Positions 9,324 to 19,067 of a DNA stretch of 61,909 nucleotides are shown here, in pieces. The position numbers and the translations under genes were made by a program. Each line of letters starts with the position of its first letter. Positions within the stretch are counted from its first letter, which is position 1. The stretch is from Loktanella sp. PT4BL (lineage in GTDB: Bacteria; Pseudomonadota; Alphaproteobacteria; Rhodobacterales; Rhodobacteraceae), in the NCBI RefSeq assembly GCF_003201935.1, contig NZ_QJJL01000009.1, positions 1 through 61,909 of the forward strand, written 5' to 3'. The notes beneath the pieces are model-generated. The model was not told where the DNA came from. It saw nothing but the letters and a program-made list of their open reading frames with translations, and ran no database searches.

Positions 9324-10199
9324 ATGACAGGTATATCGCTCAGCAGTGCGGCGCCGTCCGTGGACAGCATACAGACCGCCTATATGGCGCAGGTGCACCG
9401 CCGCAGGCTCTATGGTGGTTTGACGCTCCTGATTTTTGTCATCCTGATGGTTTCGGGCTTTAACGTTGCTGATGAACGCAACGCAGGCGGCTTTTGGGAA
9501 GGCTTGCACCAGATTGGTGACTATCCCGCTGATGTTCTTTCAGAGGCATGGGAAAAGCGCGCCGATCTGCCGGCCCTGATCGTCAAATATTTTCCCGCAC
9601 TGGTGGAAACTATCAATATCGCCGCCGTCTCGACCCTGATCGGTGCGATTGGTGGTTTGTTCCTGTCGCTGCTTGGCACCCGCGGCCTGGCCAAATGGCC
9701 CCGTCTGATCCCGCTGTTCCGCCGCATCTCGGATATCATGCGCGCGGTGCCCGAAATCGTCATCGCGCTGGTCTTGATCTTCGTACTCGGTGGTGGCCCT
9801 GTCCCCGCGATGATCGCGATTGCCATCCATACCGCTGGCGCTTTGGCAAAGCTGTTTTCCGAAGTATCCGAAAATACCGACCTGAAAGCAGTCGAAGGGC
9901 TGTCCTCAACCGGTGCCACATGGTCACAGAGGATGCTTTTGGGTGTGCTGCCGCAGGTCGCACCAAACTATGTCAGCTACACATTGCTGCGGTTCGAGAT
10001 CAACATCCGCGCTTCGGCTATCCTTGGTTTCGTCGGTGCTGGCGGTCTGGGCTACGAGTTGCGCAATTCCATGGCATGGGGCCCCGGCCGCTTTGACGAG
10101 GCCGCCGCGATCTTCATTCTGCTGTTCGGAACCATCGTGTTCTTCGATCAGGTTTCAAGCCGCTACCGCAACCGTTTGACCGAGGGGCAAGGCCAATGA
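9324..10199 (+). CDS. phnE: Phosphonate ABC transporter permease (PhnE1)
   Basis: A 291-residue inner-membrane permease with the binding-protein-dependent transport domain. The EAA-loop region reads ENTDLKAVEGLSSTGATW and is followed by VLPQVAPNYVSYTLLRFE, the pattern of PhnE. I start it at 9324 (MTGISLSSA, GGATTGGA upstream) rather than at an upstream in-frame ATG lying in the phnD hairpin region. It overlaps the second permease by 4 bases (ATGA), so the two are translationally coupled and likely form a heterodimeric channel. Confidence 0.92.
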   Translation: MTGISLSSAAPSVDSIQTAYMAQVHRRRLYGGLTLLIFVILMVSGFNVADERNAGGFWEGLHQIGDYPADVLSEAWEKRADLPALIVKYFPALVETINIAAVSTLIGAIGGLFLSLLGTRGLAKWPRLIPLFRRISDIMRAVPEIVIALVLIFVLGGGPVPAMIAIAIHTAGALAKLFSEVSENTDLKAVEGLSSTGATWSQRMLLGVLPQVAPNYVSYTLLRFEINIRASAILGFVGAGGLGYELRNSMAWGPGRFDEAAAIFILLFGTIVFFDQVSSRYRNRLTEGQGQ

Positions 10200-11509
10200 C
10201 CGCCGTTGAACTGCACGACACAAAACTGGCGGCTGAGAAGCTATTTCAGCGCAAGCGCATCATCGGCTTTGGAATCCCTGCGGTCATCGCGGTCTACCTG
10301 ACCTATATCTTCTTTGCCTTTGACCTTCCGGGTCTCGCGGAACGCGCAAATCTGGATAATGCGGTCACGCTTGCCTCTGACAGCTGGTCCCACAAGGTCC
10401 ACGTCACCCGCGATAACCGCTCGGGCGAGATTACCTACGCGGTAGAGGGTGAACGCAAGGGCACCTATCCCGATGGTATGCGCCCCGCGTGGGTCAGTGG
10501 TGACGAGGTGACCACTATTGACTTGGGTGGTGACCATTTCGTCCGTTACCTGCCGGACAACCGGACCGAGATCGACATTCCGGGCTTCCCGTTGATTACG
10601 GCGCAGGCCGAGGGCCGCCTTGTCACAACCAACCTGCCTGATGACCTGCCGGACTGGATTTCCGCCACCGATCGCCGTGTCGGGATCACGACGCCCGAAG
10701 GACGCATCACCCTGACGGGGGCACGGACGGAAGTGTTCAACTATTTCCCCGGATGGGAACTGTTCTGGTTCACATTGGACAGCCCCTATCACGGGCAGGG
10801 CTTGGGCACGATCCTGTTCGGAGAGCAACTGGACCCGAACCGCGGGAATATCGCGGGCGCTGTCTCGGACTGGTGGAACAATGCGATGTGGCGTCACAAG
10901 GATGTGGCGTGGGCGATCGGTGAAACCGTCCTGATGGCCTTCCTTGGCACCATGGGTGGTGCGATCATCGCGCTGCCACTGGCCTTTCTTGCGGCCAAGC
11001 GCTTTTCTCCTGTCATGCTGCTGCGCGCGGCAACCCGCCGTCTGTTCGACTTTGTGCGCGGGGTTGATGCGCTCATCTGGACGGTGGTTCTGGCGCGCGC
11101 CTTTGGCCCCGGCCCTTTGACGGGCGCTTTGGCGATCCTGATCACCGACACCGGCACCTTCGGCAAGATCTTCTCCGAAGCGCTGGAAAACGTGGACCAG
11201 AAACAGATCGAGGGTGTCTCTTCCACAGGGGCAAAGCCGCTGCAACGGTATCGCTTTGGTGTGATCCCGCAGGTAGTACCGGTGCTCTTGGCGCAAATCC
11301 TGTATTTCCTTGAGTCCAACACGCGCTCTGCCACCATTATCGGCGCAATTACGGGCGGCGGTATCGGGTTGATGCTGACGCAGGCCATCCAGACCCAGAA
11401 GGATTGGGAAGAAGTTGCCTATTACATCATCCTGATCATCGCTATGGTGATGTTCATGGATTGGTTCTCGGGCTGGCTACGCGGTAAACTGATAGGGCGC
11501 AAAGACTGA
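10196..11509 (+). CDS. phnE: Phosphonate ABC transporter permease, long form (PhnE2)
   Basis: A 437-residue permease, about 140 residues longer than its partner. The N-terminal part has one membrane segment (about 22-42) followed by a largely hydrophilic domain to about residue 215 that should face the periplasm. The C-terminal half has the transport domain with the EAA-like [18 protein letters not shown]. Long PhnE forms are typical of alphaproteobacterial phn operons. It overlaps phnE1 by 4 bases and the next gene by 1 base. Confidence 0.92.
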   Translation: MTAVELHDTKLAAEKLFQRKRIIGFGIPAVIAVYLTYIFFAFDLPGLAERANLDNAVTLASDSWSHKVHVTRDNRSGEITYAVEGERKGTYPDGMRPAWVSGDEVTTIDLGGDHFVRYLPDNRTEIDIPGFPLITAQAEGRLVTTNLPDDLPDWISATDRRVGITTPEGRITLTGARTEVFNYFPGWELFWFTLDSPYHGQGLGTILFGEQLDPNRGNIAGAVSDWWNNAMWRHKDVAWAIGETVLMAFLGTMGGAIIALPLAFLAAKRFSPVMLLRAATRRLFDFVRGVDALIWTVVLARAFGPGPLTGALAILITDTGTFGKIFSEALENVDQKQIEGVSSTGAKPLQRYRFGVIPQVVPVLLAQILYFLESNTRSATIIGAITGGGIGLMLTQAIQTQKDWEEVAYYIILIIAMVMFMDWFSGWLRGKLIGRKD

Positions 11510-12126
11510 TGCCGCGTCTTTCCGCTACTGCCCCTTTCATCCATCCCGAATGCGAGATCACAGAAAGCACGTTCGGCGCTTTCGTCGAGATCGGCAAAGG
11601 CAGCCGCATCGCGCATGCGGTTTTCGGCGATTACAGCTATTGTGACCGCTACGCCGACATTGCGAACGCGGAGATTGGCAAATTCGCCAATATCGCGGCC
11701 TTTGTCCGGATCGGTGCGACTGATCACCCGCTGCACACGGCCGCGTGCCATCATTTTCTGTATCGCTCTGCCGACTATTGGGATGACGCCACGAACGACG
11801 ACGCATTTTTCGCACATCGTAAATCCCGTACCGCATACATCGGGCATGATACATGGATCGGTGCAAGCGCGATGATCAAACCCGAGGTGACGCTGGGCCA
11901 TGGTGCCGTTGTCGCGGCGGGTGCCGTTGTGACGAAAGATGTCGCACCCTACACCATCGTTGCGGGGACGCCTGCCAAGACTCTACGCCTGCGCCAGCCG
12001 CGCGACATTGCAGAGCGTCTGATCGCGCTGGCTTGGTGGGACTGGTCGCACGACACGCTACGCGATGCTTTGCCGGACTTTCGCGTGATGACGGCAGAGG
12101 CATTTCTGGAAAAATACGGCGGTTAG
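11509..12126 (+). CDS. Hexapeptide-repeat transferase of phosphonate operons
   Basis: A 205-residue left-handed beta-helix protein. Hexapeptide repeats are visible around [20 protein letters not shown] and again from [20 protein letters not shown] through [21 protein letters not shown] catalytic-type histidine lies in ATDHPLH. It matches the acetyltransferase-like family found in phn operons (TIGR03308 type), where acetylation of aminoalkylphosphonates before C-P lyase is the usual proposal. It overlaps phnE2 by one base and is the last gene of the operon; arsJ converges on it 13 bases away. Confidence 0.88.
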   Translation: MPRLSATAPFIHPECEITESTFGAFVEIGKGSRIAHAVFGDYSYCDRYADIANAEIGKFANIAAFVRIGATDHPLHTAACHHFLYRSADYWDDATNDDAFFAHRKSRTAYIGHDTWIGASAMIKPEVTLGHGAVVAAGAVVTKDVAPYTIVAGTPAKTLRLRQPRDIAERLIALAWWDWSHDTLRDALPDFRVMTAEAFLEKYGG

Positions 12127-12139
12127 CAAAGCGATTGGC

Positions 12140-13402
12140 TTAGGTGTCTTGAGGCCGCAAGAAACCCACAGTGATGGCTGACAGCGCAACCATCGTGGCC
12201 GCTGTTCCAAGCATCAGAACCAGTCCGCCGACCTGATAGGTGACCCCCGAAAGCAGTGTGCCCGCCAGCCGTCCAGCGGCATTGGCCATATAGTAAAATC
12301 CGACGTCCATCGTGACCCGCTCTGCCTTGGTGAACGTCAGGATCAGGTAGGAATGCAGGGACGAGTTCACCGCAAAGATGCCACCGAAAGCGAGCAGCCC
12401 GACAATCAATGTCAGCGTCAGCCACATCTGGGGCCCCTGCGCGAACATCGCGGCCGCCGTCAGGGCAGCAGGAACAATGGCAAGGGCCCAGGCCCAGCCG
12501 CGCGCCGCCGCGATGAGCTCTGCCTCGGGTCGGGTCTTTGCGCGCAGAATGCGCGGGGCGTTGGCCTGCACCAGACCATAAAGGATGATCCACCCTGCCA
12601 TGAAGGTGCCGATCAGAAAGAATGCGGCGCGGTTTCCCTCGGTCGTGCCGTCGGACAGGACCGCATAAAAATAGATCGGTATGCCGACCACAAACCAGAC
12701 GTCGCGTGCGCCGAACAGGAATACGCGCGCCGCGCTGAGCAGATTTACATTGCGCGACTTGGAAAACACTTCGGAAAACTTTGTGCCCTTGCGGCCCTTT
12801 GGCAAACCTGCGGGCATGGCGATCAAAACGGCCAACAGGATGACGGCAAGGATCAAAGCCATGCCAAGAACCGCCCAAACGAAACCCAAAGTCGCCAGCA
12901 GGGCCGCACCCAATAGAAAGCCAAGGCCCTTGACCATGTTCTTGGAGCCCGTCAGCAGGGCAACCCAGCGGAAAAGCCCGCCATCTTCCGACGGTGCCAG
13001 AAGCTTGACCGCGGACTTCGACGACATCTTGGCAAGGTCTTTGGCGACCCCGCTCGCGCCCTGTACCAGCATGACGAAAACGACGGATGCACCAACCGCC
13101 CATGACGGATCCAGCTGGGCCAAAGCAAGCAGGGCCACCACTTGCAGGCCAAGGCCTGCATAAAGCGTTGATGTCAGCCCGAACCGCGCGGCAATCCAGC
13201 CTGCGCAGAGGTTGGTGACAACGCCGGCAATTTCGTAGAGTACGAAAAGATAGGCCAGTTGAACGGGCGAGAAGCCGAGCGTGTGAAAGTGCAAAAGCAC
13301 CAGCATACGCAGCGCGCCATCGGTCAGCATGAACGCCCAATAGGCCGCCGTGACAGCAATGTAAGCGGACAGGCCCTCGGGCCGCGCAGAAGACTGGGTC
13401 AC
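12140..13402 (-). CDS. arsJ: Organoarsenical efflux MFS transporter ArsJ
   Basis: A 420-residue, 12-segment major facilitator protein. ArsJ exports 1-arseno-3-phosphoglycerate, made by the paired GAPDH, across the inner membrane, where it decays and releases arsenate. The assignment rests on the MFS architecture (start [20 protein letters not shown], loop [19 protein letters not shown]) and on direct 4-base overlap with an arsenic-type GAPDH gene behind an ArsR/ArsC fusion. The start at 13402 lies inside the end of the GAPDH gene (ATGA type), so translation is coupled. Confidence 0.92.
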   Translation of the reverse strand: MTQSSARPEGLSAYIAVTAAYWAFMLTDGALRMLVLLHFHTLGFSPVQLAYLFVLYEIAGVVTNLCAGWIAARFGLTSTLYAGLGLQVVALLALAQLDPSWAVGASVVFVMLVQGASGVAKDLAKMSSKSAVKLLAPSEDGGLFRWVALLTGSKNMVKGLGFLLGAALLATLGFVWAVLGMALILAVILLAVLIAMPAGLPKGRKGTKFSEVFSKSRNVNLLSAARVFLFGARDVWFVVGIPIYFYAVLSDGTTEGNRAAFFLIGTFMAGWIILYGLVQANAPRILRAKTRPEAELIAAARGWAWALAIVPAALTAAAMFAQGPQMWLTLTLIVGLLAFGGIFAVNSSLHSYLILTFTKAERVTMDVGFYYMANAAGRLAGTLLSGVTYQVGGLVLMLGTAATMVALSAITVGFLRPQDT

Positions 13403-14397
13403 AGGCTGCGACCAACCATGAGGGCCACGTCAGCCAACCTGTGGGCATAACCCATTTCGTTGTCATACCACGCGTAGATTTTCACCTGCGTGCCGTTGAT
13501 GACCATGGTTGAAAGCGCATCGACGATGCTTGATCGTTCGTCATTGGTATAATCGCTCGACACCAGTGGGCGGTCTTCATAGCCCAGAATGCCTTTCAGT
13601 GGCCCTTCTGAAGCAGCTTTGAACAGCGCGTTGACCTCTTCGGCGGTTGTTGCCTGCTCTACTTCGAACACGCAGTCTGTCAGTGACGCGTTCAGCAAAG
13701 GGACGCGGACGGCATGACCGTTCAGGCGCCCTTTCAGTTCAGGGTAAATCAGCGTGATGGCGGTTGCACTGCCGGTGGTGGTCGGGATCAGGGAATTCAG
13801 CGCAGAACGGGCGCGCCGCAGATCTTTGGCCGGGCGATCCACAATTGTCTGTGTGTTTGTGACATCATGGATTGTCGTGATGGACCCGTGTTTGATCGTC
13901 AGGTTCTCGTGGATAACCTTGACGACTGGCGCAAGGCAGTTGGTTGTACAACTGGCGGCGGTCACGATGCGATGGCGGTTCGGTTCATAGATATCGTGGT
14001 TGACGCCAAACACGATATTCGCAGCATCGCCATCCTTGACCGGTGCCGACACAACCACCTTTTTCACCCCGGCATCAAAGTAGGGGGCAATCTTTGCTTC
14101 GGTCTTGAACACACCGGTGCAGTCAATGACAACATCCACGCCATCAAGCGGCAAATCCGCGATCTCGCGCGTGCCAATGAATGGCAGGCGCACACCGTCG
14201 ATTGTGACACTCTCCGCATCATGGGCGAAATCAGCCTTCCAGCGTCCATGAACCGTGTCGAATTCAAACAGATGCGCGTGCATTTCCGGGTCGCCGACCG
14301 CGTCATTGATCCACGCGATTTCTGCCCCCTGTTCCAGCAACGGTTTCAGGGCGAGCTTGCCGATACGGCCAAGGCCGTTCAGGGCGTAGACAGTCAT
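13399..14397 (-). CDS. ArsJ-associated glyceraldehyde-3-phosphate dehydrogenase
   Basis: A 332-residue GAPDH with N-terminal Rossmann motif NGLGRIGK (7-14) and catalytic AASCTTNC (C150, with H177 as base). In arsenic operons this enzyme uses arsenate in place of phosphate to form 1-arseno-3-phosphoglycerate, the substrate of ArsJ. It overlaps arsR-arsC upstream (4 bases) and arsJ downstream (4 bases), the hallmark of the resistance cassette rather than of the glycolytic gene. A housekeeping gapA would not be expected in this position. Confidence 0.93.
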   Translation of the reverse strand: MTVYALNGLGRIGKLALKPLLEQGAEIAWINDAVGDPEMHAHLFEFDTVHGRWKADFAHDAESVTIDGVRLPFIGTREIADLPLDGVDVVIDCTGVFKTEAKIAPYFDAGVKKVVVSAPVKDGDAANIVFGVNHDIYEPNRHRIVTAASCTTNCLAPVVKVIHENLTIKHGSITTIHDVTNTQTIVDRPAKDLRRARSALNSLIPTTTGSATAITLIYPELKGRLNGHAVRVPLLNASLTDCVFEVEQATTAEEVNALFKAASEGPLKGILGYEDRPLVSSDYTNDERSSIVDALSTMVINGTQVKIYAWYDNEMGYAHRLADVALMVGRSL

Positions 14398-15242
14398 GTG
14401 GAAGGTCCTTCTTCAATAGATTGGCCAATCTCATCGACAGCCTTTTGTAACGACATGCGATCAAGCGACGAAAGCGGTAGGGCGGTAAAGGCGATCATCC
14501 GGTTTCGGAGCGCGCCATAGGTCTGGTGGAAAGCAAGGCTTTTCTCTGCGTCCGACCCCTCAACTTTGACCGGATCAGGAAGCCCCCAATGTGCGCTGAT
14601 CGGTTGGCCCTGCCACGAAGGGCAGTCTTCGTTTGCGGCTTGATTGCAGACGGTGAAAACGAAATCGAAACGGGGGGCGTTGTCGCCTTGGAATTCGGTG
14701 ATGTTCTTTGCGCGCAAGATGCCGGTGTCATGTCCTTTCTGTTCCAATACCTCGAGGGCAAAGGGGTTCAGTTCCGAGCGGGGCTTGGTACCTGCCGAAT
14801 AGGCCACGAAGCGGTCACCGGCGAGATCGCGCAGGATCGTTTCTGCGAAAATGGATCGCGCAGAGTTGCCGGTGCAGATGAACAGGACATTGTACTTACG
14901 ATCAGTCATTTGAGAGCCTCTGTCTTCTGCCTGATAGGCGTTCGGGACGCAGATTTCTGGGCGCCCCCTGCAGCATTCGTGCAGCAGGTAATCAATCGTT
15001 TCGCGAGCAGCGTCCATGTTGATGGAATAACGCAAGGATGTGCCAACACGTTCCTGGTTGATCAGACCTGCCTGCATAAGGGCGTTTACATAAGTGGAGA
15101 GTGTATTTTGCTTCAGCCCAAGTGCCTGCGCCAGTTCAGTTGCCGGAACACGATCAGGGTATCGCCGCATCAGCAGCCGGAATAGGGCGAGCCGTTGCGG
15201 GTGACCAAGAGTAGCGAGGCGGTTGGGAATCAATATATCCAT
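14394..15242 (-). CDS. ArsR-ArsC fusion: arsenic-responsive repressor and arsenate reductase
   Basis: A 282-residue two-domain protein. Residues 1-105 form an ArsR-type winged helix ([20 protein letters not shown]) with the cysteines C90, C91 and C98 ([13 protein letters not shown]) as candidate As(III) ligands. Residues 113-282 form a low-molecular-weight phosphatase-type arsenate reductase with P-loop CTGNSARS (C123-S130) and downstream cysteines C199 and C207, which would complete the thioredoxin-coupled relay. Sensor and reductase therefore sit in one chain. A 7-bp inverted repeat directly upstream is the likely operator, giving autoregulation. Confidence 0.92.
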   Translation of the reverse strand: MDILIPNRLATLGHPQRLALFRLLMRRYPDRVPATELAQALGLKQNTLSTYVNALMQAGLINQERVGTSLRYSINMDAARETIDYLLHECCRGRPEICVPNAYQAEDRGSQMTDRKYNVLFICTGNSARSIFAETILRDLAGDRFVAYSAGTKPRSELNPFALEVLEQKGHDTGILRAKNITEFQGDNAPRFDFVFTVCNQAANEDCPSWQGQPISAHWGLPDPVKVEGSDAEKSLAFHQTYGALRNRMIAFTALPLSSLDRMSLQKAVDEIGQSIEEGPST

Positions 15243-15263
15243 AATTCATGTATATCTGAATTA
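15242..15263 (-). promoter_or_regulatory. Candidate ArsR operator
   Basis: An inverted repeat TAATTCA, 8-base spacer (TGTATATC), TGAATTA lies immediately upstream of the arsR-arsC start and touches the ATG. The perfect 7-bp arms and position fit a repressor site that blocks both polymerase and initiation. Assignment to ArsR is inference from position. Confidence 0.6.
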
Positions 15264-15311
15264 AGAGTTCTGGAAAGTGAAGGTTTTGTGACAGCCTCGT
15301 CGGTCCTGACC

Positions 15312-16031
15312 CTAGGTTTCGAGCGTCAGCGTAACGCGATCCCCGACAAACCATGTGCGCCCATATTCTACAGGTTGGCCGAACTGGCCTGTATTCACAC
15401 CGGACGACCTTAACAGCGGATCGCCCTCCGTGACTTGCAAATGCAGCGCTTGGGTTGCGGTGGCGCGCACCGCTGTCAAACGGGTTGAGGTGCGGGTGTA
15501 GTCCGCAATTCCTGCCACACGGAGCGCTTCTGTCACGCTACTTGTGTCACGCAATGCGGCGGTGATGCCCGCGATGCGATCCAATGGAAACAGGCTTTCA
15601 AAGATGGCAATTGGCTGGCCATCAGCCAGTGAAAGGCCGTGATAGGCGCAGACGGGTGCACCGGTGGGGACTTGCAAAGCCTTGGCTTCACCTTGTGTTG
15701 CAGCACGCTCGTCCAGCGCAAGAATGCGCTTTTCCGGCCTGCGTCCTGCAGCGATCAGGTTTTCATGAAACCGGACGCGGTTGCCGATGGGGTAGTCTGT
15801 TGGCGTCGCTGCGACAAACGCGCCTGCACCACGACGGGTCCGGACCAACCCGTCATCAACCAAGGCCGCGATCCCGTGCCTGACCGTGTGGCGATTGACG
15901 CCGAAACGGTCTGCCAGCGCGGCTTCGGTCGGGAGCTTGTCACCCGGGCTATAGCGTCCTTCGGCCAAATCGCTGCGCAGGGCATCAGCAATGGCTTTCC
16001 AGATGGGTGTTTTGCCTGAACTGTCACGCAA
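15312..16031 (-). CDS. phnF: PhnF, GntR/HutC-family phosphonate regulator
   Basis: A 239-residue regulator with an N-terminal GntR helix-turn-helix (about 8-75, LPTEAALADRFGVNRHTVRH) and a C-terminal UTRA ligand domain (about 95-235). It diverges from phnG. The start appears to be TTG at 16031, because a TGA stop lies two codons upstream in the frame and no ATG or GTG occurs before the first helix. The start codon overlaps a PHO box, so PhoB binding may affect phnF expression. It also precedes the ars operon on the same strand by 69 bases, so read-through is possible. Confidence 0.9.
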   Translation of the reverse strand: MRDSSGKTPIWKAIADALRSDLAEGRYSPGDKLPTEAALADRFGVNRHTVRHGIAALVDDGLVRTRRGAGAFVAATPTDYPIGNRVRFHENLIAAGRRPEKRILALDERAATQGEAKALQVPTGAPVCAYHGLSLADGQPIAIFESLFPLDRIAGITAALRDTSSVTEALRVAGIADYTRTSTRLTAVRATATQALHLQVTEGDPLLRSSGVNTGQFGQPVEYGRTWFVGDRVTLTLET

Positions 16032-16042
16032 ATTTCACAAAA
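16021..16042 (+). promoter_or_regulatory. PHO box for the phnG operon
   Basis: CTGTCACGCAA followed by ATTTCACAAAA gives two 11-bp PhoB units 71 bases before the phnG start. The first unit is an exact CTGTCAC. The site overlaps the TTG start of phnF on the other strand. Confidence 0.75.
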
Positions 16043-16057
16043 CTCTTCTGTCGCGAG

Positions 16058-16093
16058 ACCACAAATGTGGTAAGATATGTATAGTTGTATAGT
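16058..16093 (+). promoter_or_regulatory. Candidate PhnF operator sites
   Basis: Two repeats lie between phnF and phnG: a perfect inverted repeat ACCACA-AA-TGTGGT (16058-16071) and a tandem 8-bp direct repeat TGTATAGT TGTATAGT (16078-16093). HutC/PhnF regulators often bind short palindromes of GT.TA.AC type, so either could be the operator. The assignment is by position and symmetry only. Confidence 0.45.
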
Positions 16094-16112
16094 AAATGGA
16101 AAAGTTGTCGAG

Positions 16113-16568
16113 ATGAAAGACACTTTACAAGAAAATAATCCCCGCAAAGCGTGGATGAGCCTGCTGGCCAAAGCGCCGGAAGGCCGTGCCGCCACCTTGC
16201 TGGATGGGGCCATCACGCGCCCTGCCTTCACGTGGCTGCGTGCGCCAGAGATCGGCAGCACCATGGTGCGCGCCCGCGCGGGTGCCACGGGTGCGCCTTT
16301 TAATCTTGGCGAAATGACAGTGACCCGCTGCGCATTGACCTTGGACACCGGAGAGGTGGGGCATGCCTATATTCAAGGGCGGCGCAAAGAAGATGCAGAA
16401 ACGGCCGCTTTGATTGATGCGCTGATGCAAACGGCAATGTCGCAAACAATGCGAACATCAGTGCTTGAGCCGCTGGAGGCCGAAATGACCACCGCCAGGG
16501 CTGCGCGCGCGGCCAAGGCTGCGGCGACAAAGGTCGATTTCTTCACAATGGTCCGAGGAGAAGACTGA
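16113..16568 (+). CDS. phnG: C-P lyase core subunit PhnG
   Basis: A 151-residue subunit of the alpha-D-ribose 1-methylphosphonate 5-triphosphate synthase complex (PhnGHIJ core). Conserved stretches are RKAWMSLLAKAP, GATGAPFNLGEMTVTRCAL and VGHAYIQGRRKEDAETAAL. I start it at the ATG at 16113 (MKDTLQENN) rather than at an upstream in-frame ATG inside the operator region. It overlaps the phnH start by one base and leads the phnGHIJKLN operon. Confidence 0.93.
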   Translation: MKDTLQENNPRKAWMSLLAKAPEGRAATLLDGAITRPAFTWLRAPEIGSTMVRARAGATGAPFNLGEMTVTRCALTLDTGEVGHAYIQGRRKEDAETAALIDALMQTAMSQTMRTSVLEPLEAEMTTARAARAAKAAATKVDFFTMVRGED

Positions 16569-17131
16569 TGCAGGCAGATACTCTTTCCGGCGGATTTGCA
16601 GACCCGTCCATCGGATCATCCCACGCCTTCCGCGCCGTGATGGAGGCAATGGCACGTCCAGGGACTGTGCAGGAAATTTCAGGTGCCGTGCCCCCTGCAC
16701 CGCTCTCGCCAGCGGCAGGCACCGTTCTGCTCACCCTCTGCGACACTGAAACGCCGGTCTATCTGGCGGGCGCTGCCGATTGCGAAGCGTTGCGCGTCTG
16801 GCTGGCCTTTCACACGGGTGCCCCTTTGGTTGGTCCGGCGGAATGCATGTTCGCTGTCGGCACATGGGATGCGCTTGTGCCGCTGTCGTCATATCCCGTC
16901 GGCACATCACAATACCCCGACAGATCAGCCACTTTGATTGTCGAACGCCCCGACCTTTCCGCAACGGGCGCGGCCCTGACCGGCCCGGGTATCAAGGATC
17001 AGGCGGCGCTTTCCCTGCCAGAGGTTGCTGCCTTCCAATCCAACCACGCGCTGTTTCCGCTCGGGCTGGATTTCATCTTCACCAGTGGAGACTGCGTTGC
17101 GGCTCTGCCAAGAACGACAAAGGTGTCCTGA
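16568..17131 (+). CDS. phnH: C-P lyase core subunit PhnH
   Basis: A 187-residue PhnH, part of the membrane-independent C-P lyase core that attaches methylphosphonate to ATP-derived ribose. The N-terminal GFADPSIGSSHAFRAVMEAM and C-terminal FPLGLDFIFTSGDCVAALPR are typical. The last base of its stop codon is the first base of the phnI start. Confidence 0.93.
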   Translation: MQADTLSGGFADPSIGSSHAFRAVMEAMARPGTVQEISGAVPPAPLSPAAGTVLLTLCDTETPVYLAGAADCEALRVWLAFHTGAPLVGPAECMFAVGTWDALVPLSSYPVGTSQYPDRSATLIVERPDLSATGAALTGPGIKDQAALSLPEVAAFQSNHALFPLGLDFIFTSGDCVAALPRTTKVS

Positions 17132-18219
17132 TGTATGTCGCAGTCAAAGGCGGTGAACGGGCAATCGAGAATGCCCATGCATGGCTTGCCGAGGAACGCC
17201 GCGGCAATAAGGATATTGCCGAACTCGGCATCGCGCAGATCCGCGAACAACTCAGCCTTGCCGTCAATCGCGTTATGGCCGAAGGCTCGCTTTATGATCC
17301 TGATCTGGCGGCCTTGGCGATCAAACAGGCCCGCGGTGATCTGATCGAGGCGATCTTTCTGATCCGCGCTTACCGGACCACGCTGCCCCGCTTTGGGGCG
17401 TCTGAACCGGTTGATACCGGCGCAATGGCCTGCGACCGGCGCATCTCGGCGACGTTCAAGGACCTGCCGGGCGGGCAGGTGCTGGGGCCAACCTTTGATT
17501 ACACGCACCGCTTGCTGGACTTTAAACTGGCTGCGGATGGCGAAGTGCCAGATGCGCCTGCGCGCGCTGCGGAAACTGGCGATGTGCCGCATGTAACGGG
17601 GTTCTTGAACCGCGAAGGGCTGATTGAAGAGGCCCGTCATGATGACACGCCACCGCGTGACCTGACCCGCGAACCTCTGGAAATGCCGGCAGACCGGCCC
17701 TTGCGCCTTCAGGCGCTTACCCGCGCGGACGAGGGTTTTACGCTTGGCCTCGCCTATTCAACGCAACGCGGCTACGGGCGCAATCACGCCTTTGTGGGCG
17801 AGTTGCGTATCGGGGCGGTGCCCGTTGAAATGGACATCCCGGAACTGGGCTTTGCCATCGAGATCGGCGAAGTGACCTTGACCGAATGCGAGACAGTCAA
17901 CCAGTTCACCGGTTCGAAAACCGAACCGCCGCAATTCACGCGCGGCTATGGATTGGTCTTTGGTCAGACCGAGCGCAAGGCGATTTCAATGGCCTTGGTC
18001 GACCGCGCCTTGCGGTGGGAAGAATTGGGCGAGGACAACGTTGGCGCCCCCGCGCAGGATGCGGAATTCGTGCTTTATCACGCCGACAACATTCAGGCGA
18101 CGGGCTTTCTGGAGCATATCAAACTGCCTCATTACGTTGATTTCCAGTCCGAACTGGAACTGGTGCGCAAACTGCGCCGCGAAGCTGGCGTCGATCAAGT
18201 GCAGGAGGCTGCGGAATGA
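17131..18219 (+). CDS. phnI: C-P lyase core subunit PhnI (nucleosidase)
   Basis: A 362-residue PhnI, the nucleosidase-like subunit that with PhnG, PhnH and PhnL displaces adenine from ATP. It starts at the ATG at 17131, MYVAVKGGERAIENAHAWL, the family's conserved N-terminus. A longer in-frame extension inside phnH is an artefact. The QFTGSKTEPPQFTRGYGLVF segment near residue 255 is conserved in the family. It overlaps phnJ by 4 bases. Confidence 0.95.
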   Translation: MYVAVKGGERAIENAHAWLAEERRGNKDIAELGIAQIREQLSLAVNRVMAEGSLYDPDLAALAIKQARGDLIEAIFLIRAYRTTLPRFGASEPVDTGAMACDRRISATFKDLPGGQVLGPTFDYTHRLLDFKLAADGEVPDAPARAAETGDVPHVTGFLNREGLIEEARHDDTPPRDLTREPLEMPADRPLRLQALTRADEGFTLGLAYSTQRGYGRNHAFVGELRIGAVPVEMDIPELGFAIEIGEVTLTECETVNQFTGSKTEPPQFTRGYGLVFGQTERKAISMALVDRALRWEELGEDNVGAPAQDAEFVLYHADNIQATGFLEHIKLPHYVDFQSELELVRKLRREAGVDQVQEAAE

Positions 18220-19067
18220 ACGCTTATAATTTTGCCTATCTCGATGAGCAGACCAAACGGATGATCCGGCGTGCAATCCTCAAGGGGCTTGCCATTCCCG
18301 GCTATCAGGTGCCTTTTGCCAGCCGTGAAATGCCGATGCCCTATGGTTGGGGCACTGGCGGCGTGCAGGTTTCAGCGGCAGTCCTGACCCCCGAAGACAC
18401 CTTCAAGGTCATTGACCAAGGGGCCGATGACACCACAAACGCGGTGTCGATCCGAAGCTTCTTTCAGCGCACCGCAGGTGTTGCGACGACCACCGCGACA
18501 CGCGACGCCACTGTGATCCAGACCCGTCACCGTATTCCCGAAGAGGCGCTGGGCGAAGGCCAGATCCTTGTCTATCAGGTGCCCATCCCCGAACCGTTGC
18601 GCTTTCTGGAGCCGCGCGAAAGTGAAACGCGCAAGATGCATAGCCTTGAGGAATACGGGCTGATGCATGTGAAGCTTTACGAAGACATCAGCCGTCATGG
18701 CCACATCGCGACCTCTTATGCCTATCCGGTAAAGGTCGAAGGGCGCTATGTGATGGACCCGTCACCCATTCCGAAATTCGATAATCCCAAGCTTGGCGAT
18801 ATGGCCGCGATCCAGCTTTTCGGTGCGGGGCGCGAACAGCGCATTTATGCCCTGCCGCCCTATACCCAAGTCGTCAGCCTTGATTTTGAGGATCACCCGT
18901 TCGAGGCGACGAAGGCCGATCATCCTTGCGGGATGTGCGGCGCGCAGGACAGCTATCTGGATGAACTCATCATTGATGATGCAGGCGGGCGGATGTTCGT
19001 GTGCTCGGATACCGACTATTGCGAGGCGCGTCAGGCGGCGGGCCATAAAGGAAAGGACGCGGCATGA
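18216..19067 (+). CDS. phnJ: C-P lyase PhnJ (radical SAM)
   Basis: A 283-residue C-P lyase that cleaves the carbon-phosphorus bond with an iron-sulfur cluster and SAM. All four cysteines are present with the family spacing: C238, C241, C263 and C269 (CGMC...CSDTDYC), matching E. coli C241/C244/C266/C272. The N-terminal MIRRAILKGLAIPGYQVPFA includes a glycine (G29) at the place of the glycyl-radical residue. The enzyme is therefore predicted functional. It overlaps phnK by 4 bases. Confidence 0.97.
   Translation: MNAYNFAYLDEQTKRMIRRAILKGLAIPGYQVPFASREMPMPYGWGTGGVQVSAAVLTPEDTFKVIDQGADDTTNAVSIRSFFQRTAGVATTTATRDATVIQTRHRIPEEALGEGQILVYQVPIPEPLRFLEPRESETRKMHSLEEYGLMHVKLYEDISRHGHIATSYAYPVKVEGRYVMDPSPIPKFDNPKLGDMAAIQLFGAGREQRIYALPPYTQVVSLDFEDHPFEATKADHPCGMCGAQDSYLDELIIDDAGGRMFVCSDTDYCEARQAAGHKGKDAA

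Noticed and set aside
12123..13466. 447-codon frame overlapping arsJ in another phase
   Set aside because: Cys/Arg/His-rich translation with no membrane pattern; the arsJ frame gives a proper 12-segment transporter.
16780..17130. N-terminal extension of PhnI into phnH
   Set aside because: The conserved PhnI start is MYVAVKGGERAIENA at 17131; the extension is phnH read out of frame.
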